From Setophaga petechia (Eukaryota; Chordata; Aves; Passeriformes; Parulidae): 64,000 bases of DNA. The number at the start of each line of letters is the position of its first letter. The stretch's first letter is position 1. The stretch spans positions 20,906,235 to 20,970,234 of the forward strand of contig JANCRA010000005.1 of the NCBI GenBank assembly GCA_024362935.1. Reading direction: 5' to 3'. Position numbers and translations under genes: made by a program. Shown in pieces: positions 50,311 through 62,560 of this stretch. The notes under the pieces were generated by a model that saw only the letters and a list, made by a program, of their open reading frames with translations, had not been told where the DNA came from and made no database searches.

Positions 50311-53300
50311 TCTCAGAATAATGTTAATATTTCTATGTGAATCATTTGAAATAGCTTCATTGCACCTGTAGTCTAGACTGAAGGAAACCAAGGTTCAACT
50401 CATGGTCACTACTGTGCGTAGCCGACACAGAAGACACAATTCTAAGCACCTCACCTAACTGCTGACAGAATTCCTTAGCACACTCCCAAGTTCCAAGAGA
50501 GGGGGAAGTTAAGGGTCCACAGAATGAAACTCACAAGACTACTTTGAATTAGCAACTAAGTGTATTTATTCTATACAACTTCATATGGGCACCTGCATGT
50601 TCGCTTCATGTGTGCTCTAAACTAACAGGATACAAGCCAAATTCTATCTGGACACTTTGCAGCTGTGACAGTCTGGCACTATGCCCTAACACATGATGCT
50701 GAGAGGCCTTTCTTGCTGGCCAATAGCCACCATTACTGAACAGATGTGACTCCAGCCTACTCCTTGAGTGGAGTTTAAAAACGAATAATATTAAAGTATT
50801 TCATAGTACATTTTAGCTTTATGAAGATTGGATATGACGTTTCTCAATAACCAGGCAGACTGCCAGAGTTTCAGCAGGAAACACCTTCATCCACTGAGAA
50901 ACTGGACTTTATATTCGGAGTATTTCCAGCAATAACATTAAGTATTTCAAGGTTAAAACACACACTCATTACTTATTTGAAAAATGTGGTTTTTAGAGTT
51001 ACATACCTGCCGTGGTACTCAGAAGCACAGCTCCTCTATATATCAGACAGTAGTAGCTATATCGCAATGCAATTCCAGACATAATTGTTAGGAGGGTGCA
51101 ATCTCTAGGTGCAACTGAGAGGAGACTAAACTTTCTACTTAACTTAAGACACCTTAACTAGAAGCCTAATACATTCTATTTGGAAACAGAGTCATTCTTT
51201 GAGGCAAATGTGTCTCTGTCCGCTTGCTTATTCCCCGTTTATTATATAAGCTTGGGGCTAAAAGGTATTAATTTACAAATCTAATACATCATCTTCTTCC
51301 CTTCCTACTTTCCCTCCCACCAAGTAAGGCAAAGATGATAGTGGCCTCCCACTTCACAAAACTGGTACAAATCTGAAGACTGCAATGTAGTTCAATTCCA
51401 AAAGTCAACAACAAAAACCAGAAAGAACTTCTTAACTCGCCTCTGAATCCAGAAAACAGAAAATGCAGCAAGAAACACCAAAACAAGCACTATATGATAA
51501 ATGAAATTATGATGAAGTCCGCATATGTGGAGCCATTTTCCTTTTCCTTCTCCATTCAGAGCATAGGAGCAATAGTATTAATTGAGTGAAACATGATTCA
51601 GCTTTTTCACACTGATTTAAAGTACTTTTCTTGTTTTAATAGTTACATGTTATTTCTGTACTATGCTAAATACAAAATCATTCATTTCTCCAGGGCTTTT
51701 TTTCCTCATCATAGGTACTGACAACACTCACTCACAGTCTCTAAGAAAACATTAATGGCTTTATCATCTTGATGTTCTGGTATGGTGAACCTCAACTAGT
51801 GCAATCACTTTGTACCTCCAGCTATGAGGCAGAAAGAGATAAGGGCCAAAATTGTCAAACATCCACCAGCCTGAGGTGTCAAGGTTAATGTAGTAGAAGC
51901 ATATTTTCTCAGAGTACTCTAGATGTTCATAGTCTGCTCAATCAAGTTCTTCACAGGAACGAAATCAGTACTCCTGGAAGTGGAAAAACTGGGGTATATA
52001 GATCTATACCTCCAAAATTTCAGAGCCCTGTTGCTGCAGTCCTGTGTCTTGTTCCCTAAACACCTCCCACTTGCTGCAACAAGTGAAGCAGGTGACAATC
52101 TTTACACAGCTCTGATTCATTCCCTGTCTATCAGCCATCCCATCCATCAAATGGCACTGATGTCATTTGAAAAAAATAGTATGCAATCAAGTAATTTGAA
52201 ACCAAGTGATAATGTATATGCACAAGGAATTAAGGTAAAGTTGCCCAGGATGTCTTAAATAAGCATTTGCCCAATTTGAAATTTTGCAACTTTAACACCA
52301 CTTTAAGAATTATGAATGTCATCTGAAAGAATTTACAAAAGCAAATGTTTTACCATCTGAAACTCTGCAAATCACCAGCAGAGTTGAAAGACTAATCAAA
52401 ACTCTGAATTCCAGCAGTAGGGATAAACAGGTAACTCTAGCAGCTATGGAATATTAACATTCAAATATTCTCTCAAGTGGGCTTATTCCTTTCTCCTAAA
52501 CTCTGAAGGAACTCTGCATTCTGGTGGGAAAGTTGCTCTAGCAACTGTAAGCACTTTCACTCTTTTCTGTTTCTCCACCAATGTCTCCATTATCCTGTTT
52601 CTCTTCCAGTTCTAATTCTTCTCACATCCTGACTTCTTGTCCTACTTTTCCTAGTTACTTTGTATGTTTGATGTGTCCAGGCCTTCCTTTACAGGGGATT
52701 TCAGATTCTCATCTATCTTAACTCTGTCGTAGCTCTTACCTCAACTCTTCCCCAAAAATCACATATCTGAGTTTTCAGACAGACTACACCCTTCTCCAGA
52801 CTTCCCAAACCATCTCTCAAAAAGATTCTCTTACGGCCTGAAACTTTCAAATTTCATTTTATATCAACTCCACTCAGAAAGAAGAGGATTTTACAGTATA
52901 GATTTATAAATTAAACCACTGTAGTTTGGAATAGAGCATGAGGAAGATAAACACCTGGAATCTCTGTTTCCTAAGAGCACATGCAGTGCAAATCACATTT
53001 TCAGAGTTTCTCCTGAAACGAAACAAATCTCAACCCAGGGTATACTTTGGGCAGATTTTCATGGCAGAGCCAGAGTTCACCAACAACTTAGAAATGTCTG
53101 TGCCATGTTGCAGTGAACTACACATAGAAATTTAACAAGAGGAATCTGATGGACAAAGATGCTGCATAACCCAGAGTCATTATCACCACCTTTGCTGGTG
53201 ATGTAAATGTATCAGTCTTTTACTCTTCAACACACTTAATGCTTACTCAGCATGGCTACCTGAGATATCACCTCCCTGTGCTTGCAAGGCAGGTATCTTG

Positions 53301-53794
53301 AATGTGCAGCAAGAACTGACAAGAGATTTGACAAGAGAAATAACTCAGCCAGTGCTATCAGAGCTCTTAGTGCCACTGGACACCGATAGGTTCTTCAAAG
53401 AGATTTTAGTGATTTACACAATAGTTCTCAAATAAAGATCTCCATTTTAGTGAAGAAACTGTTATCAAAATGGACAAATTTTAGCATATTGGAAAGAAGC
53501 CCCTGCACAATTCTCTCAAGCACAAACACAACTAAATATTTTTAACTTGTAAAAGGCAGCTTAGTACCCCTACCCCTTTCATATCCATAATCAAGGCATT
53601 CAAAATTAAGTGTTTGGAAGTAGAATAAAATCTTCAAAACAACAAAAAAATAGTAATATTTTAATGAGATGCACAATAATAAAGCATTGTTCCAATGCAA
53701 CACAGAAGTTTAATGATTTGGAACTTAGTACCTCTTTGTTAGTCAAGTCTCACTAATTTTGACCAAAAACAGTACAAAATTTGTTATTTAGAAG

Positions 53795-53832
53795 TATTAT
53801 ACAAACCTTGTTATATTATACAAACCTTGTTT
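53795..53832. repeat. Short tandem duplication, 19-bp unit, two copies
   Basis: TATTATACAAACCTTGTT is repeated back to back at 53795-53813 and 53814-53832, with a difference only in the last base of the unit. It is intronic in SP3. Confidence 0.9.
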
Positions 53833-54302
53833 TTCCTAGGAACCCAGTGAATAAGAAAACTAGGAAAACTGTATTTTTGTAACACTCCAAAGCAATTAAA
53901 CTGTGGAAAACTGCTCAATCACCGAGAATATGCAGGAACACAGGATTTAATCAAGTTCTTGACATATGATAGGAAGCCAATTACAGATGTGCATATTCCA
54001 AAATATTTCATTTTCATATTTTTAGGGCAATGTTCTATCCCCCTCACTTGTACTAGGTGACATCTAACTCCACATTTTTTCAAATAATCTCAAAGGAGTA
54101 ACTCAGAAAGGATGTAATAATCTGCTTTTTCATCTGCAAACCCCAAAATGGAAGTGGTAGTCCTTTATTGCATAAACTCCTTTGCGTAAACCTGTAGTTT
54201 CCTCTCACTGCAGACAACTGCTGTTAACAAAAGCTCATTTCTTCTTGCCCATTATTCATTTTTCATCATTATATGTGTGATATGACACTGAACTTTACAT
54301 AC

Positions 54303-54495
54303 CTTCCACCACCTTCTTTGCAGTTGGGACATGTACATGCCACTCGTCGCAGTCTTTTTCCCTCCTGATGTGGTTGGTCCCCTTCCTCATCTACGACCTG
54401 TACTCTCAAATGTGTTAGATCATTAGTATTCAGTGTAGAATCACCACTGAGCTGCCACTCTTCTGGATCAGGATCCTCTTCTTTAATCCTAATAT
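54303..54495 (-). CDS. SP3: SP3 coding exon: inhibitory domain end and Buttonhead box
   Basis: This is an internal coding exon of 193 bp. The acceptor is a pyrimidine-rich tract ending cccag at 54500-54496, and the donor is AAG|gtatgt at 54303-54297. It enters in phase with two bases of an Asp codon and leaves after two bases of an Arg codon (AG|A). The start of the peptide, IRIKEEDPDPEEWQL, contains the IKEE motif. In mammalian SP3 that lysine is the SUMO acceptor of the inhibitory domain, which silences the upstream glutamine-rich activation domains. A serine/threonine and acidic linker (DSTLNTNDLTHLRVQVVDEEG) follows, then a basic patch (GKRLRR) and the Buttonhead box CTCPNC immediately before the zinc fingers. 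Compared with my memory of human SP3 the exon is nearly identical; a Pro in DQPHQEG is a likely substitution. The upstream methionine-started open frame runs into intron and is not used. Confidence 0.95.
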
Positions 54496-55565
54496 CTGGG
54501 AAAAAGAACAAACACAGATCTGTAAGTAGCCCATTAAATAGACAGAAAGGAAACCATAATGATAAAATGTTTTTATTCTTGAGAGCACTATGCCAGTCAA
54601 AAGTCAACAACCTTAAGTGCATTCTGACATTGCTTCTGTGCCCTTGTAACCTGTAGTTAAAAGTTTATCTTACTATACATTTCAAAGTTGAAGATAAGCT
54701 ATAACAAAGCATTATAGTTTAAGTTTGAACTGTTCTTGGTGAGGAATGCTGTCACCAGGAGAATATTACTTGCTTGAAACTTGGGAAAAACTGAGGAACA
54801 AGAGGTTGGACAGAGACCAAAGAAAAAACAAACTCATGTTTCAAATGATCCTGAGTAGCCATTTCTGTTTCCACAGCATTTCTGAATTAATGTCACATTA
54901 AGTAGCAACAGCCTTCCTCAATGGTCTTCAGAAGGTTTTAGTATGCACAGAGATATATAAAGTAATGTGAGAAATCAATCTAGTAACAGGTTTTCACCTG
55001 AGAAAGACCGAGATATGTAAGGAAAACAAATAAATTAATGGTTTTGTTCCATTTCCCCTTTTCACCTGAAATTTATGTCTTCTGCACAATACATAGAAAA
55101 CATTTAGGGAAGAATGTTATTCGCAGCATTAGACAGAGATAAGCAACAGGATGAGCCACATCTATGTTTTGATATACCAGTAGCCAAAATAGGTCTTATC
55201 AGTTTTCTGTATGCAAAAAGGCCTCCTAATTATTCCTTATAGGATGGACATTTGCAAGTATGTCTACCCTCTCCCTACAGAGCATTCATTCAATCTAATC
55301 CAAGAATTAATTACAGCATCATAACAACAACTGTTTTAACAAATTTACATTTTAATAGGAACATCTTCGTCTCAAACACTATTCTGCATTCCCAGTGGAC
55401 TCCAAGTCTGAATTCCAAAAAAGGCAGTTTGTATGTATTATTTTATAATGCTGAACCCCAGCCCCTTCTTTGGTTCAGCAGAGTAGTTTACTTTGCATTT
55501 TTTCTGTGAAAATGATTAGCCACTTATTAGCACAATCTAATAAACAAACAAACATAATGTAGTGT

Positions 55566-55590
55566 TTGGTTTGTTTGTTTGTTTGTTTTT
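55566..55590. repeat. (TTTG)n simple repeat
   Basis: A run of TTTG units lies within the upstream SP3 intron. Confidence 0.85.
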
Positions 55591-58500
55591 AAGCTTCAAA
55601 TTAACATCTGTCTATCTTTCTGGACACATTCAAGAGACTGCTTTTCCAGCAAAACAAACCCAATTATGATGTAGACGTTTATCCTTAAACACTGAAAGCT
55701 TAAGCATTTGAGTTTTGTGGCCACTCTTAAGTTCTTTCTGGGAGTCAGTGCATCAGCCATTGTATCTTTGTAATGAAGACAAAGCTGCAGATTACCTGAT
55801 AAAACATAAGAAAAACTGCGCTGGGTCATAGGATGGAGAGCATCCTGTCCCAGCAGAGATCAGGAAATAAACCAATAACAAAATATGTAAAGAGTAATAG
55901 TTATCTGATCTACCTTCAAAGTCATCTCCAGTATTCATCAGTTTAGAGATCAGGGATATTGCTACACAAAAGTTTGCTTGATGCTAATAGAGGCTTAGCC
56001 CAGTCACCCCCAACAGCACAGTTTGTCTTTCTTTTGCACACATACAACCATATACAGGACTGCCCTGCACACTACATCACTGATGTAACTACAGTTAAAG
56101 TAATTCTCTACAAAATCACTGCATTCAGAAGACAATTACAGGTCAAAACCAGGGAAGTCTAGAATATTTTCTGGTTTGGCTGCAAAAGTCAGTGTTAGAA
56201 ATTAGGTTTGCACAAATGGGATGGGCTCTGAGCTGTGGGAATCCAGGAGCAAGCACAGTCACATCTGCTGATTTTTTACACACGTGGTACAACTGTGATA
56301 AGCTTGCCCAAAGTCACCTGCACACCTTCGTTGTTACCATCACAAGTTCACAATTTCAGACAGCACCATAATAAATATCTTTCATGTGAAGACTTAGAAA
56401 ACCTGTGGTGACTTCTGGTCTTCTACATGAGCCACCAAAGTACCTTGCTACCAAATTAAGCTATTTTCTGAGACTCAGCTAAAAAATAACTATTATCTGT
56501 ATGTTATAAATAAAATTGGTTTTATATAAGCAAACATTAAACCACGATAAAACAAAGTTTACAGAATTATCTTTCAAATAACTACTAAGTATACTAATAC
56601 ATTTTAGAGCAACTTTAGAAAAAAGCAGAAGCCCGATTCACTCTTGCACAAAAGGGCACATAATAGGAATTTGAATACAGCAAGGCTGCCAGCACAGGCC
56701 AATGCAAGTCTCCAACCAGTTCTTTAGGACTGTATGTTACACATTATACTCCAAATTCTTTTACCAATCAAATGTAACACATGTATAAATTCTTGTTTTA
56801 TTTAAAATAACAATTAAAGTACTGTTAATAAAATCACACACAGTTTTAAGAGGGTAATTTCATTATGATCTCCCTAACATTAGACAGTGTGCCTGCAAAG
56901 TCAGTAGCTGAATCCAGTTAAGACTGCACTGATATTTTCCAAAGAGATCTGCAAAGATGAATGGTACAAATTAGGCTATGGATCTGTGCTGCCAAGACCC
57001 AACTCCACTACTGAAGTCAAACATTCCATATGATTTCTCCTATTACACTGACCTCCCAAAGTCACACTCTAGTAATAGACATACACATAAGAGTAGAAGC
57101 GTGTCCAAAAAGTCTATTACTGCATGCCAGTATCCATGACTTTCTACCTTCTATGCAATGTCTGTTCCACTTCACAAAGTTTTGTCATGAGTTCCTTCCA
57201 CTTTTTCATTAATATCTCTCTATTTATTCCCAGTTTCTCCCAATCACCATCATTACTGCAGCAGCACAGAGATTTAATAGTTCTATAACGATAGACATGT
57301 AATTGGGAAACTTACTTGGACCAAAAAAAGGCCAGAAAAACACAACTAACAGTTGAGGACACCGGAGAAGACAACAATTTGCATAGATATACAATAGTTT
57401 GTAGCATGATTCTAAAAAATGCAAAACTGAAATGAAGACAAAGTAGTACGGTGTTTTTAATTTTGTGCTGTGCTTTCTGGTTATCTTGGTAAGGCAGAAA
57501 GTGTAGCTATTGCTTCAGTTATTCATCAGAAGGAATATCTTCTACTCCTGGCACACAGAAAAGTACAACATAAACTCGCAATTTACAGACAAGACTTTTT
57601 AATACTTATCTATGTAGACTATACTTTAAACAAAACACAATTAGAAGAAATATGAAAAGATAAAGTGTTTATATAGCCTCTCCAGGAGTAGCATAGCAGA
57701 GACTGAACTGCATCAAAACCCACAATGAATGTGATTGCCTTAAATGAGGTCTTCAGAACCAATGAGTCTGTTGCCCTCCAAGTAGGTTTTTACATTATTT
57801 CAAGAGATAAGGTTAAAATTCCACCAGTATTTTTTGGAAGGAAGAGGGGGCCACTCATGAAGCTGTTGAAAGGGCAAACCACGGAGAAGAGCTGAAGATT
57901 AAGCGTTCTCCAATGCAATGGTATCTGAGATGATGAAAATGCACGTAGATACCAGAGACTATGTGTCTCCCCAGTGCTCTTCTAGATGTGCTCTATTCTA
58001 ATTCAGCCTCAACTGAGAGAATTTACATAAACTCTGCAAAAAAAGAGACCTAAAATAATTTATATAATCCACAGAGTCATGACAAGCTGATGCAAACACT
58101 AGCAACTTTGAGGCTACTTTTGTCTTCTACCAAGGCTAAATAAAGGTTACATTTTCTTCATTAGTCTTTTATTTCCATGCTTTCAAATTTCTATATGCCC
58201 TTACTTTTAAATCGAGACTTAGTTCTAGGTAAGCATGAAGGGGAATTTTAGACAAAGATATTGTTTCAAACTGCCAACAAATTCTGCAACACATATATTC
58301 TGTTCAAACTCTGCTTCCTGTCTAGTGTGCTAGATTTGGTTTAGGTTTGGCTTTTCCAAGATGGAAATTGGGATCTTGGTGAATAAATCTGATCCAAAGG
58401 TAGTATTTCATAGTCATAGAAAGCCCAGAGCTGGCTACAATACAGAACACGATAGAGTGATTTGGCAAATAAAACCAATAAGTGAGAGATTTGTTTAAAG

Positions 58501-61500
58501 TGTTTCAGAGAAGAGTAACTAAAGTGACAGGATGAAACAAGGCAGATGGAAATGCAGTTTAAACTATACTTGAGTACATGTGAACTATAATCTAGTGTGG
58601 AGAGAAATACTGTTGCCCACTGATAAACTCAGGTCGTTTACCTACTTCTCCAGGTATCAGATGAATGCATCAATTAATCTTCACATTATGTCTTGGTCTG
58701 TTTCAACCAGGACTTAAGAACTTGCTATTTTCTTCATCTACAGAAAAAGTTTTAGTTTGACCAAGAGCCACAGAAACGGGTAAACTGAGAAGGGAAGGGG
58801 ATGCAGATTTTTTAATATATATATATGCCTTTGCAGAATGTCACAAAGGCACACTTAGTATTACATTACAACAGTCTGCAAATTGTGAGCTTCTAGTTCA
58901 GCTGCTTTTCCTAGATGCTGAAAGCCACCCTGCCCTTCCACTCAGCCAAGCTTTACAACTTCCTGATCTGAGAAGCAGAAATATGGTTTGAACTGAAAAC
59001 AGATTTGCAGCAGCACTGCACATACCTTCCTACCAATATCCTCACAAAATCACAATTTGACTGCCATTTCAACTGTTTCTGATTGTTTCTTTTTCCAAAA
59101 AGGGGCTTCCCTTCCTACCTTTTCCAAGAAAAGAGATATAAAGAGATGTTAATTTCCACTTCCTTTCCATCTTCTCCTGTTGTTTTCTGTTTTCTCTACA
59201 GTTCAACCCACATTCCCTTGGAATTTAAATTTCTTAAGACACTGTTCTTGTTCTTCGCCATCTAAACTGAACTATCTAAATTAAACTTCCTCTACTAGCT
59301 GACCAGCTGTTCAAGCCTTTCAGACAGGAAACTCAACAGAAATAATGATTTTTACTCTGATTTGCCCCCAGATCTTAAGTGTGAATTTAGACATTTTTAT
59401 TACATAATAAATTACAAGGCAACATGAGGTACACTGCAAAGCATCATCTTGAAATACTGGTGAACCTCAACTCAGAAAAAAGACTGTCATCTAGATTCAA
59501 CAGCTCTAAATCAGATTTTAAGCTTCTGAGGAAAAATAACTTATGTACAAGCCTAAGAGCAGGACCTTACAGTACTCAAGCAGTACCAGCAAAATGATTA
59601 CAAATACAGCAACGGATTTGTTTCCTTGCAAGAAACGCCACACAGTGTATCTACAAATGATCCTATACATTACTCTAAAGCAAATATTTAAGTATTTAAA
59701 TTATTAAAGTTCTTTAGGCAGTGCTACCTCAAGGAACACACTATGCATCAAGGAACAGTTACTTGACCTACAGTGACTGTACTCACTTGAGATATCTACA
59801 GATTCTGGATTCTTATAGACAGTAATGCCTGCTGCAGCATGCACTTACTTCTTCTATTCTTCTCAAAGCTGAAAATCTAAGAAGGTCTAACTAAAAAGAG
59901 GAAGAAGAGTTCATCATGCTTAATACTGAAGAAGCCACTAACTCCAGAAATGTAAGGAAAGCAAGAGGACAGAGAATTCTCTGACCAGCAGGACTAAGTG
60001 TTTCTACACAGATGAGTATCTGACTGCTGCTAGGGTCAAACAACATAATTGTCAGCAGTAATTCAGGAAGACAAAACTGTTCAGTAAGTGTTTCTGTCCT
60101 GTATTTAAGTAAAAGCCAAATAATTGTCCTACTACTAGATAACAATGAAAAGCTTCCCACTGACAATAAGTCAGGAGCATGTAAAAACAGCTACGGAAGC
60201 AAACACTTAATAAATCAACAGAATGATAATTTTCATTTGACACTTTTTAAGAGAAGGCTGAAGAGCTCTCCGCAGTTTTAATGCTGCGAGCCTTTGGCCA
60301 TGTGAATGCTCCAGTGGGTTTGAAAAAAGCTAATACTGTGATAATACTGAAAAAGAGTAAACAAATACTCAAAGAAGTAGGGACAGAATTAGTGCACTCA
60401 AAATGCAATTATATGAACAATTAGATTAAAAACTAATTTTTTATTTAAATCAATGATGACACCGTTGTTGATATAACATACTTGAGAGTTCTGCACAGCA
60501 AGTGTCTTACTAGGATATAGGAAAACACTTTGATTAAATGAAGTACAAGACATACTTGGAATACATGAATTAAATACTGGCATGAATTTCAGATGCAGGT
60601 TAAGAACTATCACTTCTCTATGATAAATTATGATCATGCCATTGACAATGTGCATTTTTATCATCTTTTACTCTTGAAATTACTGCCTTTTGAAAAAATA
60701 CGAGTCTTCTACAAGCAGTAAAAGACAACCCACCTACAACCCAGCCTGATCTTCAAGAGGGCAATCACAACTAGGGTCCTGGTGAGTATTCCTAGCATTA
60801 TAAAAAGACTGTCATTGTACTTGCTAGAAACTTCAGATACTTTCTATGAGTCAGATGCACTGACAAGTTTGGTTCTGATCTCAGAGATCGGAACAAAGTA
60901 TGTGATCCTGCCAGGAGGTTCAAAAGGCAAGAAAACTGCACAGGACCTGAAACAATGGCCCTAAAGTGCTGAGACTAAAAAAAAACAGAAGACAAGTTTC
61001 CAGCCTTCTTCTTAAGTTGTAGCAGCACTGGAAATAAAATCCTTTCCCTCTTTCACTCCATGCATACTTGCCATACATCCCCACAGGTGTACAAGAGTTT
61101 TCATTTTGTGTCAGGAGTATCTTGTAAAAAGAGTATTTGAAAAACGCAAAAGGAATGTGTACCTGAAACTGGGTAATATCTTCTTTTGTGAACATCCTGA
61201 GGATATCTGAGACTAAGGTAACAAGCTAACCCCCTTAGCTCTGAGAATCTATACTGCATCCCCAGACACTTGGCATACACAACATATATTTACTTAGGAG
61301 TAACATACATGCAAAAAAGTTTAACCTCACCACCACCAGCTGTGAAGAAAATTCATTAATAAGCGGTTTTGGAACAAAGAAGAGAAAAGCCCATGAAGTA
61401 CTAATGCAGAGGAAGGATGCAACAATTCAGTATTTTCAAGAATTTGAAGAAAAAATATCATTCTATTCCATAATAGATATTGCACTAAAAAATTAACTAA

Positions 61501-62339
61501 CTGAAGTTCTGTAAACTTTAAGTGAGATAATTTATTATGTGCTGTTATAAGCACAACTTGAAACGCACACAAGCATGATCATCTAATTCTTCCACAATTT
61601 ATTAATTTCCTTTGAAAATGATGCTAAAATAAGGAATGTAATTTAAGCATGCTGACAGCAAACTATTTACACAAGATTGGTACATAAATAGCTCTAATTC
61701 CCACACTAACTTAAATTCATCCGTTTCAAATTTAATTTTCATATTAAGAAAATAGTGGGGAGACTTGTTTCAACTGTTTTGATTTTATAACATAAAAACT
61801 AAATGCCTCAAATGGAAATTGGATAACTAGAGAGAGACTTTGTCAGATGAAAATATTTACTTTACATCACTGCTGCAGTTTACTTCATACATTTCATAAG
61901 ACTTTTTTCTTTTATAAATCAGATTCTATTTCGAAACGATTCCACGTCCTTCTAAAGAATGCCTTAGAAGTAAAAACTGCATAATTGAAATTAAAATTAA
62001 TAAGGTTAAAAACTGAAACTTAAAAAGAAAAAAAACTAAGCTGTGAAACACTGAAAATCAGCCAAAATTGTTTTAAAAGTTCTAGATGCTGGAAGAAAGC
62101 GATGCTTTAAGTAGCACTATGTACTACTTCATCTGAAGCACTAAAACATCGAAACAACCATCCCAGCAAGTAAAACTGTGAAGACTTCATTTTTAATTTT
62201 GTTTGTTTCAGCATTTAGACTGTTTTAGGAAACAGATATTAGACCAAAGCCTCACCAGGTATCAGCAGATGAAAGATAAATTGTCACTTGGGCAACTATT
62301 TACCTTGAAAACTGTCAGCCAATTTTTTGGTCAAATTTA

Positions 62340-62560
62340 GAGTAGCTGAATTACTCCGGCATGCCAAAGCTGTGAGATTGTGGCAGGAGTGGAAAGGAAT
62401 GGAGCTGCCACCACACACAGCCAGCCACTCCCACTCACTATCAGCTGGGCAAGTCAGCTACAGGCCTCACTCTCGGGTCAATGCAGCAGGAAGATGAGTC
62501 CTTCAGGAGCTGTGTGCACTCCTGCAGAAGAGCAGCTGGGAAGAGAGATGCAGGAATGAA
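62340..62560. other. GC-richer patch in SP3 intron, unclassified
   Basis: About 220 bp are clearly less AT-rich than their surroundings, with CACACACAGCCAGCCACTCC-like text. I see no open frame, splice-bounded exon or known repeat. It could be an old repeat fragment or a regulatory element. Confidence 0.3.

Larger units (their letters stand above)
48631..54302 (-). other. SP3: SP3 intron between inhibitory-domain and finger 1-2 exons (5,672 bp)
   Basis: The intron begins gtatgt and ends ttttaaacag. It contains a GA/CT microsatellite beside the acceptor, a 19-bp tandem duplication at 50262-50310, another at 53795-53832, and otherwise unremarkable AT-rich sequence. Short open frames within it show no recognisable protein. 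Confidence 0.9.

Noticed and set aside
54496..54622. Open frame extension upstream of the inhibitory-domain exon
   Set aside because: The cccag acceptor at 54496 and the match of the protein starting at IRIKEE show the extension is intron.
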